64,000 nt of DNA from Kosakonia sp. H02 (GCA_030704225.1 CP131915.1:2914001-2978000); one strand, 5' to 3'; shown: positions 1 to 9,806, counted from the first letter of the stretch. A program made the numbers and translations. Notes: generated from the letters alone by a model not told the origin.

Positions 1-230
1 TCTGGACCGCGATGCAAAGCGCCGTCGACTTACGTAAGGATTTGGTTAACTGCCTGATTAAAAGCGTGGTTTTTGCCATCACCGTGACCTGGATTGCGCT
101 GTTTAACGGTTACGATGCGATCCCGACTTCGGCCGGGATCAGCCGCGCGACAACACGCACCGTTGTGCACTCCTCGCTGGCCGTACTCGGCCTTGATTTC
201 GTGCTCACCGCATTGATGTTTGGGAATTGA
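1..230 (+). CDS. mlaE: MlaE, phospholipid ABC transporter permease (3' end only)
   Basis: Only the last 75 or so codons are present; the reading frame is open from the left edge (codons begin at base 3). The protein is the inner-membrane permease of the MlaFEDB complex, which moves phospholipids between the inner membrane and periplasmic MlaC to keep the outer-membrane outer leaflet free of phospholipid. The visible part contains the hydrophobic stretch around VVFAITVTWIALF and the C-terminal segment ending in LTALMFGN, both typical of MlaE. The stop is followed after four bases by mlaD, with mlaC and mlaB next, which fixes the identity. The in-frame ATG at base 12 is internal, not the start. 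Confidence 0.95.
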   Translation, partial: WTAMQSAVDLRKDLVNCLIKSVVFAITVTWIALFNGYDAIPTSAGISRATTRTVVHSSLAVLGLDFVLTALMFGN

Positions 231-234
231 GTTC

Positions 235-786
235 ATGCAAACGAAAAAAAGTGAAATTTGGGTCGGCATTTTTCTCGTGCTGGCATTGTTGGCCGCGCTG
301 TTTATCTGCCTGAAAGCGGCTGATATCACCACAATTCGTACAGAGCCGACTTACCGTGTCTACGCGACGTTTGACAACATCGGTGGGTTGAAAGCGAACT
401 CGCCGGTGCGCATTGGCGGGGTAGTTATTGGCCGTGTTGCCGATATCTCGCTTGATCCTAAAACCTATCTGCCGCGCGTCACGCTGGATATTGAAGAGCG
501 CTACAACCAGATCCCGGATACCAGTTCGCTGGCGATCCGTACTTCGGGCTTGTTGGGCGAACAATATCTGGCGCTGAATGTCGGGTTTGACGATCCTGAG
601 ATGGGAACATCTATGCTTAAAGAAGGCAGCACTATTCAGGATACCAAGTCCGCGATGGTGCTTGAGGATCTGATAGGGCAATTCCTTTACAACAGTAAAG
701 GCGGTGACAATAAGAATTCAGGCGATGCGGCCACGCACGATGAAGGGAATACTCAAGCCGCACCGTCTGCTGGTCAGACGAATTAA
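235..786 (+). CDS. mlaD: MlaD, MCE-domain subunit of the phospholipid transporter
   Basis: The 183-residue product has the usual E. coli length. It has a short cytoplasmic N-terminus, one membrane anchor at about residues 8-28, then an MCE domain at roughly 40-120 starting with the YRVYATFDNIGGLK motif, and a polar, low-complexity C-terminal tail. MlaD forms a hexameric ring on the periplasmic face of MlaFEDB that binds phospholipid and docks MlaC. An upstream in-frame ATG at 220 lies inside mlaE; the ATG at 235, four bases after the mlaE stop, gives the family start (MQTKKSEIW). It is co-transcribed with mlaE, mlaC and mlaB. Confidence 0.97.
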   Translation: MQTKKSEIWVGIFLVLALLAALFICLKAADITTIRTEPTYRVYATFDNIGGLKANSPVRIGGVVIGRVADISLDPKTYLPRVTLDIEERYNQIPDTSSLAIRTSGLLGEQYLALNVGFDDPEMGTSMLKEGSTIQDTKSAMVLEDLIGQFLYNSKGGDNKNSGDAATHDEGNTQAAPSAGQTN

Positions 787-802
787 CGAGGAGAACTGAC
801 GC

Positions 803-1441
803 ATGTTTAAACGTCTATTAATGGTCGCTCTGCTGGTGGTCGCACCGTTGAGCACAGCTTTGGCGGCCGACCAAAGTAACCCTTACGCTGCTATGCAGGG
901 TGCTGCGAAGAAAACTTTTGATCGCCTGAAAAATGAGCAGCCGCAGATCCGGGCAAATCCGGATTATCTGCGTGATGTGGTCGATCAGGAGCTGCTGCCG
1001 TATGTGCAGGTGAAATACGCCGGTGCGCTGGTTCTGGGTCGTTATTACAAAGAAGCAACACCCGCGCAGCGAGAGGCCTACTTCAAGGCGTTCCGTGAGT
1101 ACCTGAAACAGGCTTACGGCCAGGCGCTGGCAATGTATCACGGCCAGACTTACCAGATTGCGCCAGAACAGCCGCTTGGCGATGCCACCATCGTGCCGAT
1201 TCGCGTCACCATTATCGATCCAAATGGCCGCCCGCCGGTGCGTCTGGACTTCCAGTGGCGTAAAAATACCCAGACGGGTAACTGGCAGGCTTACGACATG
1301 ATCGCTGAAGGGGTGAGTATGATCACCACGAAACAGAATGAGTGGAGCGATCTGCTGCGTACCAAAGGCATTGATGGTCTGACCGCAGAGTTGCAGTCGA
1401 TTTCTCATCAGAAAATCTCCCTGGATGAGAAAAAACAATGA
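803..1441 (+). CDS. mlaC: MlaC, periplasmic phospholipid-binding shuttle
   Basis: The product is 212 residues (E. coli MlaC 211). A signal peptide spans residues 1-21, with basic KR at 3-4, a hydrophobic core and an ALA cleavage motif, so the mature protein is periplasmic. The rest is the MlaC/Ttg2D fold, which carries a phospholipid between the outer-membrane MlaA-porin complex and MlaD in the inner membrane. An AGGAG-like ribosome site lies just before the ATG. Its last codons overlap mlaB by four bases (ATGA), indicating translational coupling within the mla operon. Confidence 0.97.
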   Translation: MFKRLLMVALLVVAPLSTALAADQSNPYAAMQGAAKKTFDRLKNEQPQIRANPDYLRDVVDQELLPYVQVKYAGALVLGRYYKEATPAQREAYFKAFREYLKQAYGQALAMYHGQTYQIAPEQPLGDATIVPIRVTIIDPNGRPPVRLDFQWRKNTQTGNWQAYDMIAEGVSMITTKQNEWSDLLRTKGIDGLTAELQSISHQKISLDEKKQ

Positions 1442-1731
1442 CCCCGCAGTTAAGCTGGTCGCGTGACGGTGAACGCCTGGCGCTGCTGGGCGAGCTGGAT
1501 CAGGATGTGTTAAATCCCTTATGGGATGCGCGTGTTGAAGCGATGAACGGGGTGACCTGTATTGATTTACACGGCGTAACACGTGTTGATACGGCGGGTG
1601 TCGCGCTACTGGTACACCTTGTTGCACAGGGGAAAAAGCAGGGCATTGATGTCTCACTCGCGGGCGTAAGCGAAAATGTCAGCACGCTCGCCGCGCTGTA
1701 CAATTTGCCGCAGAGTGCATTGCCTCGCTAA
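1438..1731 (+). CDS. mlaB: MlaB, STAS-domain subunit of the phospholipid transporter
   Basis: This 97-residue cytoplasmic protein is a single STAS domain, with the conserved VDTAGVALL loop at about 50-58 including Thr52, the residue known to matter for MlaB function in E. coli. MlaB binds the MlaF ATPase and supports assembly and activity of the MlaFEDB complex. The ATG overlaps the mlaC stop (ATGA). It is the last gene of the operon and is followed by an intrinsic terminator. Confidence 0.96.
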   Translation: MTPQLSWSRDGERLALLGELDQDVLNPLWDARVEAMNGVTCIDLHGVTRVDTAGVALLVHLVAQGKKQGIDVSLAGVSENVSTLAALYNLPQSALPR

Positions 1732-1753
1732 TTTTTTCAATGCGTTACTCACC

Positions 1754-1786
1754 AAAGCCCCATCCATTATGTTGACGGGGCTTTTT
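1754..1786 (+). terminator. Intrinsic terminator after mlaB
   Basis: An 8-bp stem (AAAGCCCC / GGGGCTTT) with a 15-nt loop runs directly into a T-run, 22 bases after the mlaB stop. It ends the mla operon before ibaG. Confidence 0.85.
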
Positions 1787-1857
1787 GCTTATTTCAGACG
1801 ACGTCACTTTCCTCTAAGATGTGTGACTGTTTTCACTTTTAGATGATATTTACACCC

Positions 1858-2112
1858 ATGGAAAATCATGAAATCCAGACCGTGCTGATGGAAGCACTCT
1901 CCCTCCAGGAAGCCCACGTCACTGGCGATGGCAGTCACTTTCAGGTTATTGCTGTGGGTGAAGTCTTTGACGGCATGAGCCGGGTCAAGAAGCAACAGAC
2001 GATTTATGGTCCGCTGATGGAATACATCGCAGACAACCGTATTCATGCCCTGTCGATCAAAGCCTATACGCCGCAGGAATGGGCACGCGATCGCAAACTT
2101 AACGGTTTTTGA
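1858..2112 (+). CDS. ibaG: IbaG, BolA-family protein
   Basis: The 84-residue product is a BolA-fold protein matching E. coli IbaG (YrbA) in length and sequence throughout, including the C-terminal AYTPQEWARDRKLNGF. BolA-family proteins partner with monothiol glutaredoxins to bind an Fe-S cluster; IbaG has been linked to acid stress. The start chosen is MENHEIQ at 1858; an in-frame ATG five codons upstream (1843) would add MIFTP, which has no counterpart in the family. It lies 54 bases before murA, as in other enterics. Confidence 0.95.
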   Translation: MENHEIQTVLMEALSLQEAHVTGDGSHFQVIAVGEVFDGMSRVKKQQTIYGPLMEYIADNRIHALSIKAYTPQEWARDRKLNGF

Positions 2113-2166
2113 GCGCAGGTGGGGCAAACCCGCCGCGCGTGTGAATTCTTAACAGAGATCAGATGA

Positions 2167-3426
2167 ATGGATAAGTTTCGTGTACAGGGGCCAACGCGTC
2201 TCCAGGGCGAAGTGACAATTTCAGGTGCCAAAAACGCTGCACTGCCGATCCTTTTTGCCGCCCTGCTGGCGGAGGAGCCGGTTGAAATCCGTAACGTTCC
2301 GAAACTGAAAGATATCGACACCACCATGAAGCTGCTGAGCCAGCTCGGAACAAAAGTGGAGCGTAATGGTTCCGTGTGGATCGATGCCAGTCAGGTAAAT
2401 GTATTCTGTGCGCCGTACGAACTGGTGAAAACCATGCGCGCATCGATTTGGGCGCTTGGGCCGCTGGTTGCCCGTTTCGGCCAGGGGCAGGTTTCGCTGC
2501 CCGGCGGCTGTGCCATTGGTGCTCGTCCGGTTGATTTGCATATCACCGGCCTGGAGCAACTGGGTGCGGAGATCAAACTGGAAGAAGGTTACGTCAAAGC
2601 TTCCGTCAATGGCCGCCTGAAAGGGGCGCATATTGTGATGGATAAAGTGAGCGTTGGCGCGACGGTAACTATTATGACCGCCGCAACCCTTGCCGAAGGC
2701 ACCACCATCATCGAAAACGCTGCGCGCGAGCCGGAAATCGTCGATACTGCCAACTTCCTCAACACGCTCGGTGCGAAAATCACCGGCATGGGAACCGATC
2801 GCATCACCATCGAAGGTGTGGAACGTCTGGGTGGTGGTGTTTACCGCGTTCTGCCGGACCGTATTGAAACTGGCACTTTCCTTGTCGCTGCGGCGATCTC
2901 CGGCGGCAAAATCGTTTGCCGCAACGCTCAGCCGGATACGCTGGATGCCGTGCTGGCAAAACTGCGTGATGCAGGCGCGGATATCGAAGTGGGTGAAGAC
3001 TGGATTAGCCTGGATATGCACGGTAAACGTCCGAAAGCGGTTAACGTCCGTACCGCGCCGCACCCGGGGTTCCCGACCGATATGCAGGCACAGTTCACGC
3101 TGCTGAACCTGGTTGCCGAAGGGACTGGCGTAATCACCGAAACGATTTTTGAAAACCGTTTTATGCACATTCCTGAGCTCATCCGTATGGGCGCGCACGC
3201 GGAAATCGAAAGTAATACCGCGATTTGCTACGGTGTAGAAACCCTTTCCGGCGCGCAGGTGATGGCGACCGATTTACGTGCGTCAGCAAGCCTGGTGCTG
3301 GCGGGTTGTATTGCGGAAGGTACGACTGTTGTTGACCGCATCTACCACATCGATCGTGGTTACGAACGTATTGAAGATAAGCTCAGTGCGCTGGGCGCAC
3401 ACATTGAGCGCGTTAAAGGCGAATAA
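2167..3426 (+). CDS. murA: MurA, UDP-N-acetylglucosamine enolpyruvyl transferase
   Basis: The 419-residue product has the exact family length. It catalyses the first committed step of peptidoglycan synthesis in the cytoplasm: transfer of enolpyruvate from PEP to UDP-GlcNAc. The catalytic, fosfomycin-reactive Cys is present at residue 115 in the LPGGCAIGARP loop, and the N-terminal SGAKNAALP motif carries the catalytic Lys22. The ATG has a plausible ribosome site (AGAGATCAG) upstream. A strong terminator follows the stop. Confidence 0.98.
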   Translation: MDKFRVQGPTRLQGEVTISGAKNAALPILFAALLAEEPVEIRNVPKLKDIDTTMKLLSQLGTKVERNGSVWIDASQVNVFCAPYELVKTMRASIWALGPLVARFGQGQVSLPGGCAIGARPVDLHITGLEQLGAEIKLEEGYVKASVNGRLKGAHIVMDKVSVGATVTIMTAATLAEGTTIIENAAREPEIVDTANFLNTLGAKITGMGTDRITIEGVERLGGGVYRVLPDRIETGTFLVAAAISGGKIVCRNAQPDTLDAVLAKLRDAGADIEVGEDWISLDMHGKRPKAVNVRTAPHPGFPTDMQAQFTLLNLVAEGTGVITETIFENRFMHIPELIRMGAHAEIESNTAICYGVETLSGAQVMATDLRASASLVLAGCIAEGTTVVDRIYHIDRGYERIEDKLSALGAHIERVKGE

Positions 3427-3441
3427 CGCTTTTACCTCATG

Positions 3442-3467
3442 AAAAGGGAGCGCAGGCTCCCTTTTTT
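3442..3467 (+). terminator. Intrinsic terminator after murA
   Basis: A perfect 10-bp stem (AAAAGGGAGC / GCTCCCTTTT) with a GCAG loop continues into a T-tract. It lies between murA and the convergent sfsB. The A-tract on the left arm means it could also serve the opposite strand. Confidence 0.88.
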
Positions 3468-3480
3468 ATTTCCGGCAGCG

Positions 3481-3756
3481 TTACGCTTCGGTTCTTTTCT
3501 TTCTGATGAGCTTCGTTTTGTCGAGAAAATCATGCGTGACAGGATCGTGATAGCGTGACGGCCAGATAATCCACGGGTCAGTTCCCAGCGCCCGGGCAAT
3601 AATCAGCTCCCCTTTGGGCCAGGGGCGAGTCAGTGCGTTGGCGAGGGTGGATGAACTTAACCCATTTTTGCGTGATTCCGCCGCCAGCGAGGTACCTTTC
3701 TTTCGCAGTCCGGCAATAATATCGGCCTGATGCCAGTCGATAAACTTTGTTTCCAT
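3481..3756 (-). CDS. sfsB: SfsB (Nlp), Ner-like DNA-binding regulator
   Basis: The 91-residue product matches the E. coli SfsB/Nlp protein, a relative of the phage Mu Ner repressor. A helix-turn-helix lies in the first two thirds, including GLRKKGTSLAAESRKNGLS and the following recognition-helix region. It is believed to act as a transcription factor; sfs genes were isolated as high-copy activators of the maltose genes. The start METKFIDWH at 3756 is preceded by GGGAGATAT on the coding strand; a longer frame starting at 3786 adds ten residues without family support. It is convergent with murA. Confidence 0.9.
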   Translation of the reverse strand: METKFIDWHQADIIAGLRKKGTSLAAESRKNGLSSSTLANALTRPWPKGELIIARALGTDPWIIWPSRYHDPVTHDFLDKTKLIRKKRTEA

Positions 3757-3939
3757 AATATCTCCCTGATAAAAAATAGGTGTCAATCATCGTGCGCCAA
3801 CAACGCTGATTACTATACGCACACCAAAACATTTGTTCTAAAAAGTTCATGTAATGTGTAGTGTTTTAGGATTATGACAAGGCCGTATATCAAGGGATTG
3901 CGTTGAGCTGGAAACGTTTATTAAAGCTTATTGGAACTT

Positions 3940-3959
3940 TCCCGCGATAATTCGCGGGA
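3940..3959. terminator. Hairpin downstream of ispB
   Basis: An 8-bp inverted repeat (TCCCGCGA / TCGCGGGA) with a TAAT loop lies 11 bases past the ispB stop. No clear T-tract follows on the ispB strand, so it may be a 3'-end stabilising hairpin rather than an efficient terminator. Confidence 0.5.
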
Positions 3960-3970
3960 GGCTGGAAGGA

Positions 3971-4942
3971 TTAACGATCGCGCTGAACGGCGATGTGGGC
4001 TAAACCAATCAGAGCATCGCGCCACTGAGTATCTGGCAGAATTTGCAGGGCAGCGATAGCTTTATCGGCTTCTTCTTCGGCGCGACGGCGCGTCCACTCC
4101 AGTGAACCGCATTGAGCCATTGCTTCCAGAACAGGCTCCAGTAGATGTCGGCCATTTCCTTGCTCGATTGCTTCACGAATCATCTGCGCCTGTGCAGGCG
4201 TGCCATGATGCATCGCATGCAGCAGAGGAAGGGTTGGTTTGCCTTCGTTAAGATCGTCACCCGTATTTTTGCCCAGCGTCTCGCCGTCAGCGCTGTAATC
4301 AAGCAGATCATCAATCAGCTGGAATGCCGTACCCAGATAACGGCCATAATCCTGGAGGCCTTTTTCCTCAGCCTCTGTACACCCTGCCAGCAAACCTGAG
4401 CACTGTGCAGCCGCTTCAAACAAACGTGCGGTCTTGCTGTAAATCACGCGCATGTAGTTTTCTTCGGTGATGTTTGGGTCGTTGACGTTCATCAATTGCA
4501 GCACTTCGCCTTCTGCAATGACGTTTACGGCTTCTGACATGACTTCCAGCACTTTCAGCGAGCCGAGGCTGGTCATCATCTGAAACGCGCGCGTATAAAT
4601 AAAATCGCCCACCAAAACGCTCGCGGCGTTGCCAAATGCGGCGTTGGCGGTCGCTTTACCCCGGCGCATATCTGACTCATCCACAACATCATCGTGGAGA
4701 AGGGTCGCAGTGTGGATAAATTCGATTAATGCAGCGATGGCGACATGCGAATTGCCTTCATAGCCAACGGCGCGTGCTGCCAGTACGGCAATCATCGGAC
4801 GGATGCGTTTGCCGCCGCCGCTTACGATGTAATAACCCAACTGGTTGATCAACTGAACATCCGAGTTGAGTTGTTGCAGAATCGTCGCGTTCACACCCGC
4901 CATGTCCTGCGCGGTTAACTCATTGATTTTTTCTAAATTCAT
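3971..4942 (-). CDS. ispB: IspB, octaprenyl diphosphate synthase
   Basis: The 323-residue product has the E. coli length. It is a trans-prenyltransferase that extends FPP with IPP units to C40 octaprenyl diphosphate, the side chain of ubiquinone-8 and menaquinone-8. Both aspartate-rich metal-binding motifs are visible: DDVVD in LLHDDVVDESDMRRG, followed by the characteristic RRG, and DDLLD in FQLIDDLLD. The start MNLEKINEL at 4942 was preferred over an upstream ATG at 4975, which would add 11 residues the family lacks. It is divergent from rplU, as in E. coli. Confidence 0.97.
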   Translation of the reverse strand: MNLEKINELTAQDMAGVNATILQQLNSDVQLINQLGYYIVSGGGKRIRPMIAVLAARAVGYEGNSHVAIAALIEFIHTATLLHDDVVDESDMRRGKATANAAFGNAASVLVGDFIYTRAFQMMTSLGSLKVLEVMSEAVNVIAEGEVLQLMNVNDPNITEENYMRVIYSKTARLFEAAAQCSGLLAGCTEAEEKGLQDYGRYLGTAFQLIDDLLDYSADGETLGKNTGDDLNEGKPTLPLLHAMHHGTPAQAQMIREAIEQGNGRHLLEPVLEAMAQCGSLEWTRRRAEEEADKAIAALQILPDTQWRDALIGLAHIAVQRDR

Positions 4943-5100
4943 CGCAAAAGCCGGGCTTTCAGTCCTGTTTACCACATATCAAAATGGGATAACAAAGGGT
5001 TACGGGTTAGAATAGTATTGTTGATTGTACTGAAAAAATGCGCCAGATAAACGTTACCTTACATGTTGTGTTTTTTTTCTGCATGGAGTGACGATCACAC

Positions 5101-5129
5101 TTGTCAACGGCTCGCAATTTGCGTAATAT
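5101..5129 (+). promoter_or_regulatory. Sigma70-type promoter for rplU-rpmA
   Basis: TTGTCA and TAATAT hexamers are separated by exactly 17 bp. Transcription would begin near 5136, leaving a leader of about 65 nt before rplU. The spacing and position between divergent ispB and rplU make this the likely main promoter of the ribosomal-protein operon. Confidence 0.75.
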
Positions 5130-5201
5130 TCGCGCCCTATTGTGAATATTTATAGCGCACTCTGAATTAATCAGGATAGGTGCGCGAAAGCGGAGTTTTA
5201 T

Positions 5202-5513
5202 ATGTACGCGGTTTTCCAAAGTGGTGGTAAACAACACCGAGTAAGCGAAGGTCAGACCGTTCGCCTGGAAAAGCTGGACATCGCAACTGGCGAATCTGTT
5301 GAATTCGCTGAAGTTCTGATGATCGCAAACGGTGAAGAAGTCAAAATCGGCGTTCCTTTCGTTGATGGCGGCGTAATCAAAGCTGAAGTTGTTGCTCACG
5401 GTCGTGGCGAGAAAGTTAAAATCGTTAAGTTTCGTCGTCGTAAACACTACCGTAAGCAGCAGGGCCATCGTCAGTGGTTCACTGATGTGAAAATTACTGG
5501 CATCAGCGCCTAA
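5202..5513 (+). CDS. rplU: Ribosomal protein L21
   Basis: The 103-residue product is the standard length for large-subunit protein L21, which binds 23S rRNA with L20. The sequence begins MYAVFQSGGKQHRVSEGQ and carries the basic KFRRRKHYRKQQGHRQ segment typical of L21. It is first in the rplU-rpmA operon; rpmA follows after 19 bases with its own AGGAG site. Codon use is strongly biased, as expected for a ribosomal gene. Confidence 0.98.
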   Translation: MYAVFQSGGKQHRVSEGQTVRLEKLDIATGESVEFAEVLMIANGEEVKIGVPFVDGGVIKAEVVAHGRGEKVKIVKFRRRKHYRKQQGHRQWFTDVKITGISA

Positions 5514-5532
5514 GACCTGAGGAGAGATTTAA

Positions 5533-5790
5533 ATGGCACATAAAAAGGCTGGCGGCTCAACTCGTAACGGTCGCGATTCAGAAGCTAAACGTCTGGGCGT
5601 AAAACGTTTCGGCGGTGAAGCAGTTCTGGCAGGTAGCATCATCGTTCGTCAACGTGGTACCAAATTCCACGCTGGTTCTAACGTAGGTTGCGGCCGTGAC
5701 CACACTCTGTTCGCTTTGACTGACGGTAAAGTTAAGTTCGAAGTTAAAGGCCCGAAAAATCGTAAATTCATCAGCATCGTTGCTGAATAA
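5533..5790 (+). CDS. rpmA: Ribosomal protein L27
   Basis: The product is 85 residues. L27 has a flexible N-terminal tail (AHKKAGGSTRNGRDSE) that reaches the peptidyl-transferase centre and contacts the tRNA acceptor end. The rest shows the conserved GSIIVRQRGTKFHAG core. A strong GAGGAGAG ribosome site precedes the ATG. A terminator follows the stop, but yhbE and obgE lie downstream on the same strand and probably receive read-through. Confidence 0.98.
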   Translation: MAHKKAGGSTRNGRDSEAKRLGVKRFGGEAVLAGSIIVRQRGTKFHAGSNVGCGRDHTLFALTDGKVKFEVKGPKNRKFISIVAE

Positions 5791-5815
5791 GTTTTTCGCG
5801 TCCCGGTAACGGAAG

Positions 5816-5845
5816 AAAGCCCCGCAACACGTTGCGGGGCTTTTT
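5816..5845 (+). terminator. Intrinsic terminator after rpmA
   Basis: A GC-rich stem (GCCCCGCAAC / GTTGCGGGGC) with a tight loop runs into five T residues. It separates the highly expressed ribosomal genes from yhbE-obgE. Confidence 0.88.
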
Positions 5846-5884
5846 ACATTAGAAGTCCGGCAAAATTCTGGCAGGAAAACGGGC

Positions 5885-6850
5885 ATGAAACAGCAGGCGG
5901 GCATTGGTATTATCCTGGCGCTTACAACAGCGATGTGCTGGGGAGCGCTCCCAATTGCGATGAAGCAGGTGCTGGAAGTGATGGAACCACCTACGGTGGT
6001 GTTTTATCGCTTTTTGATGGCGGGGATCGGCCTTGGTTTGATTCTCACCTGGAAGAAAAAACTTCCGCCGTTGCATGTTTTCCGCAAGCCTCGTTGGCTA
6101 ATCCTGCTGGCGATTGCCACAGGCGGGCTGTTCGGGAACTTTATTCTGTTCAGTTCTTCCCTGCAATATGTTAGCCCGACAGCATCGCAGGTAATAGGGC
6201 AGCTTTCACCCGTGGGCATGATGGTTGCCAGCGTCTTTATCCTGAAAGAGAAGATGCGGGTAACGCAGGTTATCGGCGCGCTGATGCTGATTAGCGGTCT
6301 GGTGATGTTTTTTAATACCAGCCTGGTAGAAATTTTCACCCGGCTGACGGATTACACCTGGGGCGTGATTTTCGGTGTTGGTGCTGCAACGGTATGGGTG
6401 AGCTACGGCGTTGCGCAAAAAGTATTATTGCGTCGCCTGGCATCTCAGCAGATCCTCTTTTTGCTGTACACTTTATGTACTATCGCGTTGCTGCCATTGG
6501 CGAAGCCCGCCGTGCTGCTCCAGTTGAGCGACTGGCAATTAGCCTGCCTGATTTTTTGCGGGTTAAATACGCTGGTAGGATACGGCGCGCTGGCAGAAGC
6601 AATGGCGCGTTGGCAGGCGGCGCAGGTCAGCGCATTAATCACGCTGACACCCCTGTTTACGCTGTTTTTTTCAGATCTATTATCAATGGCCTGGCCCGAT
6701 GTTTTCGCCAGACCGATGTTAAACCTTGTCGGTTATCTCGGTGCGTTTGTCGTGGTTGCGGGCGCGATGTTTTCCGCTATTGGCCACCGTCTGTTGGGAC
6801 GCTGGCGCAGGCGTGAAGTGGTCGTCACTGTGCCCCGCTCAGGCGAATGA
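5885..6850 (+). CDS. yhbE: YhbE, EamA/DMT-family inner-membrane transporter
   Basis: The 321-residue product has the E. coli YhbE length. It is a drug/metabolite transporter with two EamA repeats and about ten hydrophobic helices; the second repeat starts near YTWGVIFGVGAATVWVSYG. The substrate is unknown. It lies between rpmA and obgE, 15 bases upstream of obgE, and is probably co-transcribed with it. The short charged C-terminus (RRREVVVTVPRSGE) would be cytoplasmic. Confidence 0.92.
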   Translation: MKQQAGIGIILALTTAMCWGALPIAMKQVLEVMEPPTVVFYRFLMAGIGLGLILTWKKKLPPLHVFRKPRWLILLAIATGGLFGNFILFSSSLQYVSPTASQVIGQLSPVGMMVASVFILKEKMRVTQVIGALMLISGLVMFFNTSLVEIFTRLTDYTWGVIFGVGAATVWVSYGVAQKVLLRRLASQQILFLLYTLCTIALLPLAKPAVLLQLSDWQLACLIFCGLNTLVGYGALAEAMARWQAAQVSALITLTPLFTLFFSDLLSMAWPDVFARPMLNLVGYLGAFVVVAGAMFSAIGHRLLGRWRRREVVVTVPRSGE

Positions 6851-6865
6851 GTTACGGAGAGTAAA

Positions 6866-8044
6866 ATGAAGTTTGTTGATGAAGCTACGATTCTGGTCGT
6901 GGCGGGTGATGGCGGTAACGGCTGTGTAAGCTTCCGTCGCGAGAAATACATTCCAAAAGGCGGCCCTGACGGCGGCGATGGCGGCGACGGCGGTGATGTC
7001 TGGCTGGAAGCGGACGAAAATCTGAACACCCTGATCGACTACCGTTTCGAAAAATCTTTCCGTGCTGAACGGGGTCAGAATGGCCAGAGCCGTGATTGCA
7101 CTGGGAAACGCGGAAAAGATATTACGGTAAAAGTTCCGGTCGGAACGCGCGTTATCGATCAGGGCACCGGTGAAACTATGGGCGATATGACCAAACATGG
7201 TCAGCGCCTGATGGTAGCAAAAGGCGGCTGGCACGGTCTTGGCAACACCCGTTTCAAATCCTCGGTTAACCGTACGCCGCGCCAGAAAACGATGGGTACG
7301 CCCGGCGATAAGCGCGATCTGCAACTGGAACTGATGCTACTGGCTGATGTCGGGATGCTGGGTATGCCGAACGCAGGTAAATCGACCTTTATTCGCGCGG
7401 TCTCGGCGGCGAAACCGAAAGTGGCGGATTATCCGTTCACCACCCTGGTACCCAGTCTCGGCGTTGTTCGTATGGATAACGAAAAGAGCTTTGTGGTTGC
7501 TGATATTCCGGGGCTGATTGAAGGTGCAGCCGATGGCGCGGGTCTTGGCATCCGTTTCCTGAAGCACCTTGAGCGCTGTCGCGTGCTGTTGCACCTGATT
7601 GATCTCGATCCGATTGACGGTTCCGATCCGGCTGAAAACGCCCGCATTATTGTCGGCGAGCTGGAGAAATATAGCGAGAAGCTGGCGGCTAAGCCGCGTT
7701 GGTTAGTGTTCAACAAGATTGACTTGATGGACAAAGCCGAAGCAGAAGCCAAAGCGAAAGCGATTGCCGACGCGCTGGGCTGGGAAGATAAGTTCTACTT
7801 GATCTCCGCAGCCAGCCAGCAGGGCGTTAAAGACCTGTGTTGGGATGTGATGACCTTTATCATCGAAAACCCTGTTACACAGGCGCAGGAAGAGCAGCAG
7901 CCAGAGAAAGTCGAGTTTATGTGGGATGATTATCATCGCCAGCAACTCGAAGGCACCGAAGAGGATGCTGAGGACGACGAAGAGTGGGATGACGACTGGG
8001 ACGAAGACGACGAAGAAGGCGTTGAATTCATCTATAAACGTTAA
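6866..8044 (+). CDS. obgE: ObgE (CgtA), essential ribosome-associated GTPase
   Basis: The 392-residue product (E. coli 390) has three parts. The glycine-rich Obg fold at 1-158 includes the GGDGGDGGDGGDVW run. The G domain has its P-loop GMPNAGKS at 166-173, DIPG switch II, and the NKID specificity motif. The C-terminus is very acidic (EDAEDDEEWDDDWDEDDEEG). ObgE binds the 50S subunit and takes part in late large-subunit assembly, stress response and chromosome partition. It is fourth in the rplU-rpmA-yhbE-obgE group. Confidence 0.98.
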   Translation: MKFVDEATILVVAGDGGNGCVSFRREKYIPKGGPDGGDGGDGGDVWLEADENLNTLIDYRFEKSFRAERGQNGQSRDCTGKRGKDITVKVPVGTRVIDQGTGETMGDMTKHGQRLMVAKGGWHGLGNTRFKSSVNRTPRQKTMGTPGDKRDLQLELMLLADVGMLGMPNAGKSTFIRAVSAAKPKVADYPFTTLVPSLGVVRMDNEKSFVVADIPGLIEGAADGAGLGIRFLKHLERCRVLLHLIDLDPIDGSDPAENARIIVGELEKYSEKLAAKPRWLVFNKIDLMDKAEAEAKAKAIADALGWEDKFYLISAASQQGVKDLCWDVMTFIIENPVTQAQEEQQPEKVEFMWDDYHRQQLEGTEEDAEDDEEWDDDWDEDDEEGVEFIYKR

Positions 8045-8052
8045 TTCCTGCG

Positions 8053-8123
8053 TTTCCCCGCTCTGCCGGGGAAATTCAAGTCAAAAAATGCCGGGCCAGC
8101 CAACTTGCTCCCCGGCATTTTTT
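8053..8123. terminator. Double hairpin terminator between convergent obgE and dacB
   Basis: The first stem (TTTCCCCG / CGGGGAAA, 8053-8074) is followed by a second (AAAAATGCCGGG / CCCGGCATTTTT, 8084-8122). The second has an A-tract on one side and a T-tract on the other, so it can stop transcription from either strand. It ends one base before the dacB stop codon. Confidence 0.85.
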
Positions 8124-8124
8124 A

Positions 8125-9558
<1,434 letters not shown>

Positions 9559-9676
9559 AATCTCGCGCTAACAAGCTGGAAACAAGCCGTCATACTACGG
9601 CGCATCGACCCGGAAAGTAAACGATGACCCACAGTGAACTTCCGGGTAAAATGCATATCAAATTGAAAAAATGCTG

Positions 9677-9714
9677 CTGGCCTGGGGCTTTGTCCCCGGG
9701 TCAGTTTTCTTTTG
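9677..9714 (+). promoter_or_regulatory. Attenuator-like terminator in the greA leader (GraL-type)
   Basis: An 11-bp stem with two G-U pairs (left arm 9677-9687, right arm 9694-9704, 6-nt loop) is followed by TTTTCTTTT. This intrinsic terminator sits about 95 bases before the greA ATG, inside its leader. In E. coli the greA leader is known to terminate and release a short RNA called GraL, and this hairpin is in the equivalent place. The small-RNA function itself is inferred. Confidence 0.72.
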
Positions 9715-9806
9715 CTCCTGCCCGGCTGTTTACGCCTGAATGCAGGGAGGTAGAGCAGACGGGGCGGGGAATTGCTCCTTACAGGAATGTTTAAGAGGTA
9801 TAACAA

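Noticed and set aside
3757..3970. Additional small gene between sfsB and ispB
   Set aside because: This A/T-rich stretch shows only the sfsB promoter side and the ispB hairpin; no ORF with a ribosome site was found.
5007..5468. 153-codon minus-strand frame over rplU and its promoter
   Set aside because: It covers the rplU promoter and coding strand in antisense and has no ribosome site or family resemblance.
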